Source: Mactra quadrangularis (taxonomy: Eukaryota > Mollusca > Bivalvia > Venerida > Mactridae). From it: a DNA stretch of 64,000 nt. Each line of letters begins with the position of its first letter. Within the stretch, counting starts at the first letter, position 1. Location: NCBI GenBank assembly GCA_025267735.1, contig CM046309.1, positions 29,396,702-29,460,701 on the forward strand, read 5' to 3'. A program made the position numbers and the translations under genes. Positions 23,331 to 34,651 of the stretch are shown here, piece after piece. Below the pieces are notes generated by a model. That model had not been told where the DNA came from. It worked only from the letters and a program-made list of their open reading frames with translations, and made no database searches.

Positions 23331-24196
23331 AACCTCTACACTGTAGATCTATGCCCATACCACATATTTGACCGTTATGTTGGTGTTTGTGGCCTGATTT
23401 AAAGAAGTATACTAGTACCACATCATGACAAAACAAGACGAACGCGTTTGCTTCTAAAAAGATGAAATCCAAAGCTTAAGTTTAGTACAAGCTAGCCTCG
23501 TAAGTTAAATATCATGAAATGATGTATAAACCAATTTCAACAAATTCGACTGAGGGACAAAATGAGCATGCAGCTTTCCAGATCATTTCGTGAGGTATTT
23601 GCTGGAACAGGAGGCGAACTCATGATTTCATCACAGATTACAAATTTTCTGAATTATGAAAAAACAAATTTTTGTTTACATTTTAAGCTCAGATCGCATG
23701 TAACCTATAGGGTATATACATGACCGTCTAAAATGTATATATGGCCAACAGCCCATTTTTGCGTCAGCATATGGCCCCAAGATCTTGGTAAGATCAAGAC
23801 TGCACCTGACGACCTGAAATCCGTATCTGAAACTTGATTCCTTGTGTGCGTAATCGAATGTAGATCAGGTGATAGAGCTGACCAGTCGATGCGCTCAGTA
23901 CCCTTAGGAAGTTCTCGATCTATAACTGAATGGATTAGTCTGGAATTCCAATTTCGTATAAACTGATAATTATTTGATCTTTCATTTCTATAGATAAGTT
24001 ATTTAGAAAACCACACAATTCACAATAATAATTTAAGATTGGCGACATTAGTTTAACAACCCGTTAAAGTTTATGTTTTGGAGAAATATGATAAGGTCAC
24101 CCGTAACAAAACCCCCACCCTTGCACACTTACGACACCTGGTTGTCCAACCCTGGGGTGTCTTGACCAAAGTTTATAATTTCATAATATCATCTGT
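23331..24196. other. Non-coding, nothing recognised
   Basis: No coding or RNA feature recognised between the two hAT-like fragments. Confidence 0.35.
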
Positions 24197-24484
24197 GGGC
24201 GGATCCATGTTTTTTTCTAGGTGGGTCCGAACTTTTCTAGGGGGTCCGAACTTTTCTAGGAGGGTCCGAACCTCGAACCACAACCACATTATACACATTT
24301 TGCAGAAAAAAGGCAACATATTGATAATAAAAGCTACATAACTATTAAATATATATTAAGCACGAAGAAAAATTGCTTCATATACTACTTAAAAATGACT
24401 TACAAGCAAAAAATACACGAATGGACATGTACATTTTCCAAATTCTAGGGGGTCCGGATCCCCCTGACACCCCTAGATCCACCC
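24197..24484. mobile_element. hAT-like MITE
   Basis: The left end GGGCGGATCCA and the right end TAGATCCACCC are imperfect inverted repeats. GGGTCCGAAC-type segments are repeated three times just inside the left end, with GGGGGTCCGGATCCCC inside the right. GCGGATCC-type termini are common in hAT-derived miniature elements. No ORF; no convincing 8 bp duplication seen. Confidence 0.55.
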
Positions 24485-24838
24485 ATGCACTCAGATGAGT
24501 ATGTGCAATATTTATTGAAAAGGGTAGAAGTAAAATATGCTCCAATCATGGTTCGTCCATCTAAGTGTGACCAATTAATGAGGACACTAGGCCCACGGAC
24601 ACAGCTCGCACCCTTCATTTGAATATACTTTGTGATTGGAAGGAAGATCCCCATGAATAAAAAGATTGGCTACAAAACACAATATTATCATATTAACACT
24701 TATATACATTATGTGATATGTTTATAATAATGCAGTCATAGTCAGATAATCAATCTTTATAGAATGGTGTCAGTAAGCCTGTTAATAAATTCCTTCTTTG
24801 TAAATGGTGTTAGTGTCTGTGTCAGCAAGTTAGACCAA
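24485..24838. other. Flank left of the foldback insertion
   Basis: Non-coding. It ends with the left copy of the 11 bp duplication CCCAGGAACGA (24839-24849). Before the insertion this sequence would have been upstream sequence of the CARF-like gene. Confidence 0.4.
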
Positions 24839-24855
24839 CCCAGGAACGAGGGTCC

Positions 24856-27060
24856 TCCTAAAACACTGACCGCTTAACTGACGAGTTAAATATAGTGCGC
24901 TTAACTGACGAGTTAAATATAGTGCAATTATGTTCTTAACTGACCAGTTAAACAAAGAAGGGATTAAAAATGACTGTATCGCTTGAGTGTTTTGTTGATA
25001 TTGTTAGATTATTTTTATATATTTCATGATGATGTTGTGATATATTACCAAATTTAATAGTCATTATACGAAATAATGATTTGTTTAAAAAAAAATTAAA
25101 AATGTTTTTACAAAAATACTTAATTAAAAATAGAAAGAGTAGATAGCGATATATATGATTTTACATTAAGAATAATTTTTCAAATTAATAATTTCAGAGA
25201 ATTTAACAAAAAGACAAGAGGTATTTATTTCAGAAGAAAATGATTTAAATATTATTATTGAATGTCAGAATATTTAAGTGACCAAATGAGGGTAAAATGT
25301 TTAACTGACCAAAATGAATAAAAAATTGTTTTACTGACCAAATGAGTAAGGGATTATATTTTACTAAAAAGCGTTAAATGAGCAAACTAATGTCTTACGC
25401 TTTACTGACCAATTAGTCATTGGTAAAATAAGAAATAAGATGCTTTTTAGCAAATTAAATGGCCAAATAACTATAAAACGCTTAACTGACGAAAAAAATA
25501 TTGAACGAATTACTGACCAACGATTTCATGGATCAATAAACACTCTATGTTTAACTGGTCAGCGTTTTAGGATGTCAATTCTTAACTGACCAGTTAAATA
25601 TAGAGTGGTTATTCGACCATGAAAATATAACTGACCAAAGTGAAAATATATATATTGAAATATTTGATTTCTTCTGTTTATTGCAATAGTAGATAATTAA
25701 TTAAAGGATATGAAGTTAAACTTTTTAACTAACCAAACTAACTGAACGAATATAGAATTTTTAACCGACCAAATGAAAATAGAATGCTTAACTGACCAAA
25801 TGAATATAGAAGCTTAACTGACCAAATGAATATAGAATGCTTAACTGACCAAATGAATATAGAAAAGCTTAACTGACCAAAGATTGCTTAACTGACCAAA
25901 TGAATATAGAAGCTTAACTGACCAAATGAATATAGAATGCTTAACTGACCAAATGAATATAGAAAAGCTTAACTGACCAAAGATTGCTTAACTGACCAAT
26001 TGAAAATAGAGCACTTAACTGACCAATTGAATATAGAACACTTAACTGACCAACGTGAAGACAGATAGCTTAACTGACCATACGAATATAGAGTGCACAA
26101 CTGCCCAAAGGAATATAGAAATCTTAACTGACCAAAGAATGCCTAACTGACTATATGAGTATATAAAGCTTAACTGACCAATTGAATATGGAACACTTAA
26201 CTTACCAAATGAATATAGAGCGCTTAACTGACCAATTGAAAATAGAATGCTTAACTGACCAAATGAATATAGAAACCTTAACTGACCAATTGAATATGGA
26301 ACACTTAACTGACCAAATGAATATAGAGAGCTTAACTGACCAATTGAAAATAGAATGCTTAACTGACCAAATGAATGTAGAAACCTTAACTGACCAATTG
26401 AATATGGAACACTTAACTGACCAAATGAGAATGGAATGATATTTTAGTAACGAACGTTAAACTGATCAAACTAATGTCCAAGGCTTCACTGACCATTTTA
26501 TTCATAGTCTAAATAAATACAAAAAAATGTTTTTATCAATTTTAATGACCAAATCGCTGTAAAACGCTTAACTGACGGAACGAATATAGAATGCTTTACT
26601 GACCAATGATTTCACAGATCAATAAACACTCTTTGTTTACTGGTCAGTTAAGTATCACAATTTTTAACTGACGAGTTAAATATAGAGTGGTTACTAGTAT
26701 TAGACTGTGAAAATATAACTGACCAAAATGAAGAAACTCTTTGTATTGAAAGATTTTCCTTGTATTTGTATCTTGCAATAATAGATGAATAATCAGAAGA
26801 AATGTAATCTTTAAAAAAAATAACTGACCAAACGAATATAGACCATTAAAAAATGTAATGCTTAACTGACCAAATGAATTTGAAGGCTTAACTGACCAAA
26901 TCAGAGTAGAATGCCCTCGTCTTTGTTTAAAGGTTGCTGACAAACTGTTAAAAAACTTTTTTTGAAAGTTAAGCGTTCTATATTCATTTGGTCAATCAAG
27001 GACCCTATGTCCTTGGTCAATTAAGCCTTCTATATTCAAATACAGAAGATTTACGTTACG
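24856..27060 (+). repeat. Foldback copy 1, left arm (plus-oriented motif array)
   Basis: Dense units of CTTAACTGACCAAATGAATA followed by TAGAATG at about 25740-26440, with sparser ones on either side. Palindromic variants TTAACTGACCAGTTAA occur near 24937 and 25581. In-frame runs of the 27 bp unit create a spurious 85-codon frame at 26182. Confidence 0.85.
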
Positions 27061-27890
27061 GGTCGATGCACACTCTTTATTCAACTGGTCAGTGTTTTAG
27101 GATCGTGATGTCTTAACTGACCAGTTTAAATTAGAAGGTACAGCGACTCATGTTGTGTTATCTAAATATTTATGACATAGTCGTTTTTTACCGATTCTCA
27201 TGTATGGCAGCGAAATCTTTGGAAAAAGCTTGACATGCCGGAAAATAATCATATTTCCTTTCTTCATAAAATAAAATAAAGCGGACCGCCTACTCCAATA
27301 ATACTTTTGCGCGGCGAATACGGACGATTACTTATGGGTACAAACCAATAAAACATTTAGATTATTTAATCACTGTACTGTCAAAACCAAGTGTTAATGT
27401 GATAATTGGATTATCTCACACACGCTTTTAATTGAACGACTAAGACACGTGTCATAAATGATTAGGTGCGAAAGTTACATTTAAGATTGATCGTTTAATT
27501 GAAACAAGAGCGTATTTATCATATCAGTCAGAAGTAAGGTCTCAATTATTGAATATGACACATGATGCCCTTTTACTGACCCAAAAATATTGCTCTTATA
27601 TTTTTCTATATTGAATACACTGTAAATGTAAATTTAACTATCAAGATTTTGTCAACATGTTTGTTTGTTATGTTAAAGATACAAACTGACAAAAACTTTG
27701 TGTGAATGTATGATTAGACAGTTGGCAAGTGACAATGGTCAATAGTGCGTAACTGATTACTAAGTGTTTGACACTCGTCAAAACTTGATTACATTAACAA
27801 GATTAGCGGCAGAATTATTAATTGAATTATCTCCGATACACCGGCAATGACGATACTGTACAACAAAAGGAATGTCGATCGACTACTACA
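27061..27890. repeat. Foldback copy 1, central spacer
   Basis: About 830 bp with few motif copies and no long ORF. It contains slightly more GC-rich patches (GCGGACCGCC and GCGCGGCGAATACGG near 27280-27330). An identical copy lies 4835 bp to the right. Confidence 0.7.
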
Positions 27891-29695
27891 TTTATTTGGT
27901 CAGTTGATTAAATCTTCTATATTCATTTGGTCAGATAAGCGATCTACCATCATTTGGCCAGTTAAGCATTAAATATTTAATACTTTAGTCAGTAAATCGT
28001 TCTTTATTCATTAAGTCAGTTAAGCGTTACATATGTATAATTTATTCGGCCGATTAAAAAAGGCTTTCTTTAACGTTTTTTATAAATAATTTCAATTTCA
28101 AAACTTTCAATATTATGATGTTTGTTTCCTTTTGGTCAATCTTATTTTCACGGTTGAAAACCACTATATATTTAACTGGTCAGTTAAGAATAATGATACT
28201 TAACTGACCAGTTGAACATAGAGTAATAATCGATCCGTGATATCATAAATTTTGTCAGCTAAGCAATCTAAACTAATTTGGCCAGTAAACTTTTATATTC
28301 ATCTAGTCAGTTAAGTACATGCATTCTAATTTCAATTGGTCAGTAAAGCTTTTTATATACATTTGGTCAGTTAAGCCTTCTATATTCATTTGGTCAGTAA
28401 AGTTTTATATTTTCATTTGGTCAGTTAAGCATTCAATTTTCATTTGGTCAGTTAAGCTTTATATACTCATATGGTCAGTTAAGCTTCCTATAGACATTTG
28501 GACAGTAAATCCTTCAATTTTCATTTGGTCAGTTAAGTGTTCTATTGTCATTTGGTCAGTTAAGCATTCTATATTCATTTGGTCAGTAAAGCTTTATATT
28601 TTCATTTGGTCAGTTAAGCATTCAATTTTCATTTGGTCAGTTAAGCTTTATATACTCATATGGTCAGTTAAGCTTCCTATAGACATTTGGACAGTTAAGC
28701 CTTCAATTTTCATTTGGTCAGTTAAGCATTCTATATTCATTTGGTCAGTTAAGCATTCTATATTCATTTGGTCAGTTAAAGATTCTATATGCATTTGGTC
28801 AGTAAGCATTCTATATTCATTTGGTCAGTTAAGCCTTCTATATTCATTTGGTCAGTTAAGCATTCTATATTCATTGGGCCAGTTAAGCATTCTATATTCG
28901 TTCAGTTAAGCTTTCAACAGTTTGGTTAGTTAAAAAAGTATAACTTCATATCCTTTAATTGTTGCAATAAACAGAAGAAATCAAATATTTCATTATATAT
29001 ATATTTTTCAATTTGGTCAGTTATATTTCCATGGTCGAATAACCACTCTATATTTAACTGGTCAGTTAAGAATTGACATCCTAAAACGCTGACCAGTTAA
29101 ACAAAGAGTGTTTATTCATCCGTGAAATCATTGGTCAGTAATTCGTTCAATATTCTTTTCGTCAGTTAAGCGTTTTACAGCTATTTGGCCATTTAATTTG
29201 CTAAACACATCTTATTTCTTAATTTAACCAATGACTAAATGGTCAATAAAGCATTCGACATTAGTTTGCTCATTAAACGCTCGTTATTAAAATATACTCA
29301 CTTACTCATTTTATCGGTAAACCTTCTTTATTCATTTGGTCAGTTAAGCATTTTACACTCATTTGATTATTAATTACTCATTTGAATATCATATTTAAAT
29401 AATTTTATTCGGAAAATATGTCTTGCCTTACTGTTAAATACACTGAAATTAATTAATTTGTGAAAAATTATCATATGTCACATTGCTATCGCATTTTTCT
29501 ACTTCAAAGTATCTTTTTTGCAATTTCATAAAAAAAATCTAATTATAATTTCTTATAAGGACATTATTGAATTAGATAATATATCACATCATCATCATAA
29601 AATTTCAACAAAAAACACCAACAATATCAACAAAACACTCAAGCAATACAGTCATTTTTAATCCCTTCTTTATTTAACTGGTCAGTTAAGAACAT
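27891..29695 (-). repeat. Foldback copy 1, right arm (inverse motif array), outer end missing
   Basis: Dense CATTTGGTCAGTTAAGC units at about 28300-28915, inverse to the left arm. The last 70 bp of the arm, present at 34531-34604, are missing here. The arm breaks off at AAGAACAT and runs straight into the start of copy 2. Confidence 0.85.
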
Positions 29696-32600
29696 AAACA
29701 CTGACCGCTTAACTGACGAGTTAAATATAGTGCGCTTAACTGACGAGTTAAATATAGTGCAATTATGTTCTTAACTGACCAGTTAAACAAAGAAGGGATT
29801 AAAAATGACTGTATCGCTTGAGTGTTTTGTTGATATTGTTAGATTATTTTTATATATTTCATGATGATGTTGTGATATATTACCAAATTTAATAGTCATT
29901 ATACGAAATAATGATTTGTTTAAAAAAAAATTAAAAATGTTTTTACAAAAATACTTAATTAAAAATAGAAAGAGTAGATAGCGATATATATGATTTTACA
30001 TTAAGAATAATTTTTCAAATTAATAATTTCAGAGAATTTAACAAAAAGACAAGAGGTATTTATTTCAGAAGAAAATGATTTAAATATTATTATTGAATGT
30101 CAGAATATTTAAGTGACCAAATGAGGGTAAAATGTTTAACTGACCAAAATGAATAAAAAATTGTTTTACTGACCAAATGAGTAAGGGATTATATTTTACT
30201 AAAAAGCGTTAAATGAGCAAACTAATGTCTTACGCTTTACTGACCAATTAGTCATTGGTAAAATAAGAAATAAGATGCTTTTTAGCAAATTAAATGGCCA
30301 AATAACTATAAAACGCTTAACTGACGAAAAAAATATTGAACGAATTACTGACCAACGATTTCATGGATCAATAAACACTCTATGTTTAACTGGTCAGCGT
30401 TTTAGGATGTCAATTCTTAACTGACCAGTTAAATATAGAGTGGTTATTCGACCATGAAAATATAACTGACCAAAGTGAAAATATATATATTGAAATATTT
30501 GATTTCTTCTGTTTATTGCAATAGTAGATAATTAATTAAAGGATATGAAGTTAAACTTTTTAACTAACCAAACTAACTGAACGAATATAGAATTTTTAAC
30601 CGACCAAATGAAAATAGAATGCTTAACTGACCAAATGAATATAGAAGCTTAACTGACCAAATGAATATAGAATGCTTAACTGACCAAATGAATATAGAAA
30701 AGCTTAACTGACCAAAGATTGCTTAACTGACCAAATGAATATAGAAGCTTAACTGACCAAATGAATATAGAATGCTTAACTGACCAAATGAATATAGAAA
30801 AGCTTAACTGACCAAAGATTGCTTAACTGACCAATTGAAAATAGAGCACTTAACTGACCAATTGAATATAGAACACTTAACTGACCAACGTGAAGACAGA
30901 TAGCTTAACTGACCATACGAATATAGAGTGCACAACTGCCCAAAGGAATATAGAAATCTTAACTGACCAAAGAATGCCTAACTGACTATATGAGTATATA
31001 AAGCTTAACTGACCAATTGAATATGGAACACTTAACTTACCAAATGAATATAGAGCGCTTAACTGACCAATTGAAAATAGAATGCTTAACTGACCAAATG
31101 AATATAGAAACCTTAACTGACCAATTGAATATGGAACACTTAACTGACCAAATGAATATAGAGAGCTTAACTGACCAATTGAAAATAGAATGCTTAACTG
31201 ACCAAATGAATGTAGAAACCTTAACTGACCAATTGAATATGGAACACTTAACTGACCAAATGAGAATGGAATGATATTTTAGTAACGAACGTTAAACTGA
31301 TCAAACTAATGTCCAAGGCTTCACTGACCATTTTATTCATAGTCTAAATAAATACAAAAAAATGTTTTTATCAATTTTAATGACCAAATCGCTGTAAAAC
31401 GCTTAACTGACGGAACGAATATAGAATGCTTTACTGACCAATGATTTCACAGATCAATAAACACTCTTTGTTTACTGGTCAGTTAAGTATCACAATTTTT
31501 AACTGACGAGTTAAATATAGAGTGGTTACTAGTATTAGACTGTGAAAATATAACTGACCAAAATGAAGAAACTCTTTGTATTGAAAGATTTTCCTTGTAT
31601 TTGTATCTTGCAATAATAGATGAATAATCAGAAGAAATGTAATCTTTAAAAAAAATAACTGACCAAACGAATATAGACCATTAAAAAATGTAATGCTTAA
31701 CTGACCAAATGAATTTGAAGGCTTAACTGACCAAATCAGAGTAGAATGCCCTCGTCTTTGTTTAAAGGTTGCTGACAAACTGTTAAAAAACTTTTTTTGA
31801 AAGTTAAGCGTTCTATATTCATTTGGTCAATCAAGGACCCTATGTCCTTGGTCAATTAAGCCTTCTATATTCAAATACAGAAGATTTACGTTACGGGTCG
31901 ATGCACACTCTTTATTCAACTGGTCAGTGTTTTAGGATCGTGATGTCTTAACTGACCAGTTTAAATTAGAAGGTACAGCGACTCATGTTGTGTTATCTAA
32001 ATATTTATGACATAGTCGTTTTTTACCGATTCTCATGTATGGCAGCGAAATCTTTGGAAAAAGCTTGACATGCCGGAAAATAATCATATTTCCTTTCTTC
32101 ATAAAATAAAATAAAGCGGACCGCCTACTCCAATAATACTTTTGCGCGGCGAATACGGACGATTACTTATGGGTACAAACCAATAAAACATTTAGATTAT
32201 TTAATCACTGTACTGTCAAAACCAAGTGTTAATGTGATAATTGGATTATCTCACACACGCTTTTAATTGAACGACTAAGACACGTGTCATAAATGATTAG
32301 GTGCGAAAGTTACATTTAAGATTGATCGTTTAATTGAAACAAGAGCGTATTTATCATATCAGTCAGAAGTAAGGTCTCAATTATTGAATATGACACATGA
32401 TGCCCTTTTACTGACCCAAAAATATTGCTCTTATATTTTTCTATATTGAATACACTGTAAATGTAAATTTAACTATCAAGATTTTGTCAACATGTTTGTT
32501 TGTTATGTTAAAGATACAAACTGACAAAAACTTTGTGTGAATGTATGATTAGACAGTTGGCAAGTGACAATGGTCAATAGTGCGTAACTGATTACTAAGT

Positions 32601-34604
32601 GTTTGACACTCGTCAAAACTTGATTACATTAACAAGATTAGCGGCAGAATTATTAATTGAATTATCTCCGATACACCGGCAATGACGATACTGTACAACA
32701 AAAGGAATGTCGATCGACTACTACATTTATTTGGTCAGTTGATTAAATCTTCTATATTCATTTGGTCAGATAAGCGATCTACCATCATTTGGCCAGTTAA
32801 GCATTAAATATTTAATACTTTAGTCAGTAAATCGTTCTTTATTCATTAAGTCAGTTAAGCGTTACATATGTATAATTTATTCGGCCGATTAAAAAAGGCT
32901 TTCTTTAACGTTTTTTATAAATAATTTCAATTTCAAAACTTTCAATATTATGATGTTTGTTTCCTTTTGGTCAATCTTATTTTCACGGTTGAAAACCACT
33001 ATATATTTAACTGGTCAGTTAAGAATAATGATACTTAACTGACCAGTTGAACATAGAGTAATAATCGATCCGTGATATCATAAATTTTGTCAGCTAAGCA
33101 ATCTAAACTAATTTGGCCAGTAAACTTTTATATTCATCTAGTCAGTTAAGTACATGCATTCTAATTTCAATTGGTCAGTAAAGCTTTTTATATACATTTG
33201 GTCAGTTAAGCCTTCTATATTCATTTGGTCAGTAAAGTTTTATATTTTCATTTGGTCAGTTAAGCATTCAATTTTCATTTGGTCAGTTAAGCTTTATATA
33301 CTCATATGGTCAGTTAAGCTTCCTATAGACATTTGGACAGTAAATCCTTCAATTTTCATTTGGTCAGTTAAGTGTTCTATTGTCATTTGGTCAGTTAAGC
33401 ATTCTATATTCATTTGGTCAGTAAAGCTTTATATTTTCATTTGGTCAGTTAAGCATTCAATTTTCATTTGGTCAGTTAAGCTTTATATACTCATATGGTC
33501 AGTTAAGCTTCCTATAGACATTTGGACAGTTAAGCCTTCAATTTTCATTTGGTCAGTTAAGCATTCTATATTCATTTGGTCAGTTAAGCATTCTATATTC
33601 ATTTGGTCAGTTAAAGATTCTATATGCATTTGGTCAGTAAGCATTCTATATTCATTTGGTCAGTTAAGCCTTCTATATTCATTTGGTCAGTTAAGCATTC
33701 TATATTCATTGGGCCAGTTAAGCATTCTATATTCGTTCAGTTAAGCTTTCAACAGTTTGGTTAGTTAAAAAAGTATAACTTCATATCCTTTAATTGTTGC
33801 AATAAACAGAAGAAATCAAATATTTCATTATATATATATTTTTCAATTTGGTCAGTTATATTTCCATGGTCGAATAACCACTCTATATTTAACTGGTCAG
33901 TTAAGAATTGACATCCTAAAACGCTGACCAGTTAAACAAAGAGTGTTTATTCATCCGTGAAATCATTGGTCAGTAATTCGTTCAATATTCTTTTCGTCAG
34001 TTAAGCGTTTTACAGCTATTTGGCCATTTAATTTGCTAAACACATCTTATTTCTTAATTTAACCAATGACTAAATGGTCAATAAAGCATTCGACATTAGT
34101 TTGCTCATTAAACGCTCGTTATTAAAATATACTCACTTACTCATTTTATCGGTAAACCTTCTTTATTCATTTGGTCAGTTAAGCATTTTACACTCATTTG
34201 ATTATTAATTACTCATTTGAATATCATATTTAAATAATTTTATTCGGAAAATATGTCTTGCCTTACTGTTAAATACACTGAAATTAATTAATTTGTGAAA
34301 AATTATCATATGTCACATTGCTATCGCATTTTTCTACTTCAAAGTATCTTTTTTGCAATTTCATAAAAAAAATCTAATTATAATTTCTTATAAGGACATT
34401 ATTGAATTAGATAATATATCACATCATCATCATAAAATTTCAACAAAAAACACCAACAATATCAACAAAACACTCAAGCAATACAGTCATTTTTAATCCC
34501 TTCTTTATTTAACTGGTCAGTTAAGAACATAATTGCACTATATTTAACTCGTCAGTTAAGCGCACTATATTTAACTCGTCAGTTAAGCGGTCAGTGTTTT
34601 AGGA
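29696..34604. repeat. Foldback copy 2, identical by eye to copy 1
   Basis: Position x in copy 1 matches x+4835. I found no difference in the stretches compared, including all motif-array frames and the spacer. The copy begins inside the outer repeat (AAACACTGACCGC) and has the complete right end. The junction shows 2-3 bp of shared A residues. Confidence 0.9.
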
Positions 34605-34651
34605 TTCGCCCAGGAACGACAACTCTTGATTGAGAATCGAAAAGTACGAAA

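Larger units (their letters stand above)
24850..34608. mobile_element. Foldback-type element built of short inverted motif arrays, tandemly duplicated
   Basis: The insertion is 9759 bp, bounded by CCCAGGAACGA on both sides (24839-24849, 34609-34619). The outer ends are inverted repeats: TCCTAAAACACTGACCGCTT at 24856 and its inverse ending at 34604. Inside, a 26-27 bp unit (TTAACTGACCA plus AATGAATATAGAATGC) is repeated dozens of times in plus orientation in the left arm and in inverse orientation in the right arm, around an unrelated spacer. The whole is present twice with a period of 4835 bp. The arms outside the motif clusters are homologous but diverged, so the inverted structure is old. 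There is no transposase ORF. Long inverted repeats made of short tandem units are the hallmark of foldback (FB/TU-type) elements. Family assignment is inferred. Confidence 0.8.

Noticed and set aside
26182..26439. 85-codon frame with LTDQMNIE-like units (also at 31017-31274)
   Set aside because: Repeat-derived, as for the inverse array. No coding signal apart from the unit length.
28319..28909. 196-codon plus-strand frame with repeating WSVKHSIFI-like units (also at 33154-33744)
   Set aside because: It arises from the 27 bp motif array, whose length is divisible by 3. The protein is a pure translation of the repeat, identical in both copies, with no start context.
24861..34530. CRISPR-like look of the regularly spaced motif arrays
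   Set aside because: The spacers are near-identical and the motif itself continues through them, orientation flips in the middle, and the DNA is eukaryotic.
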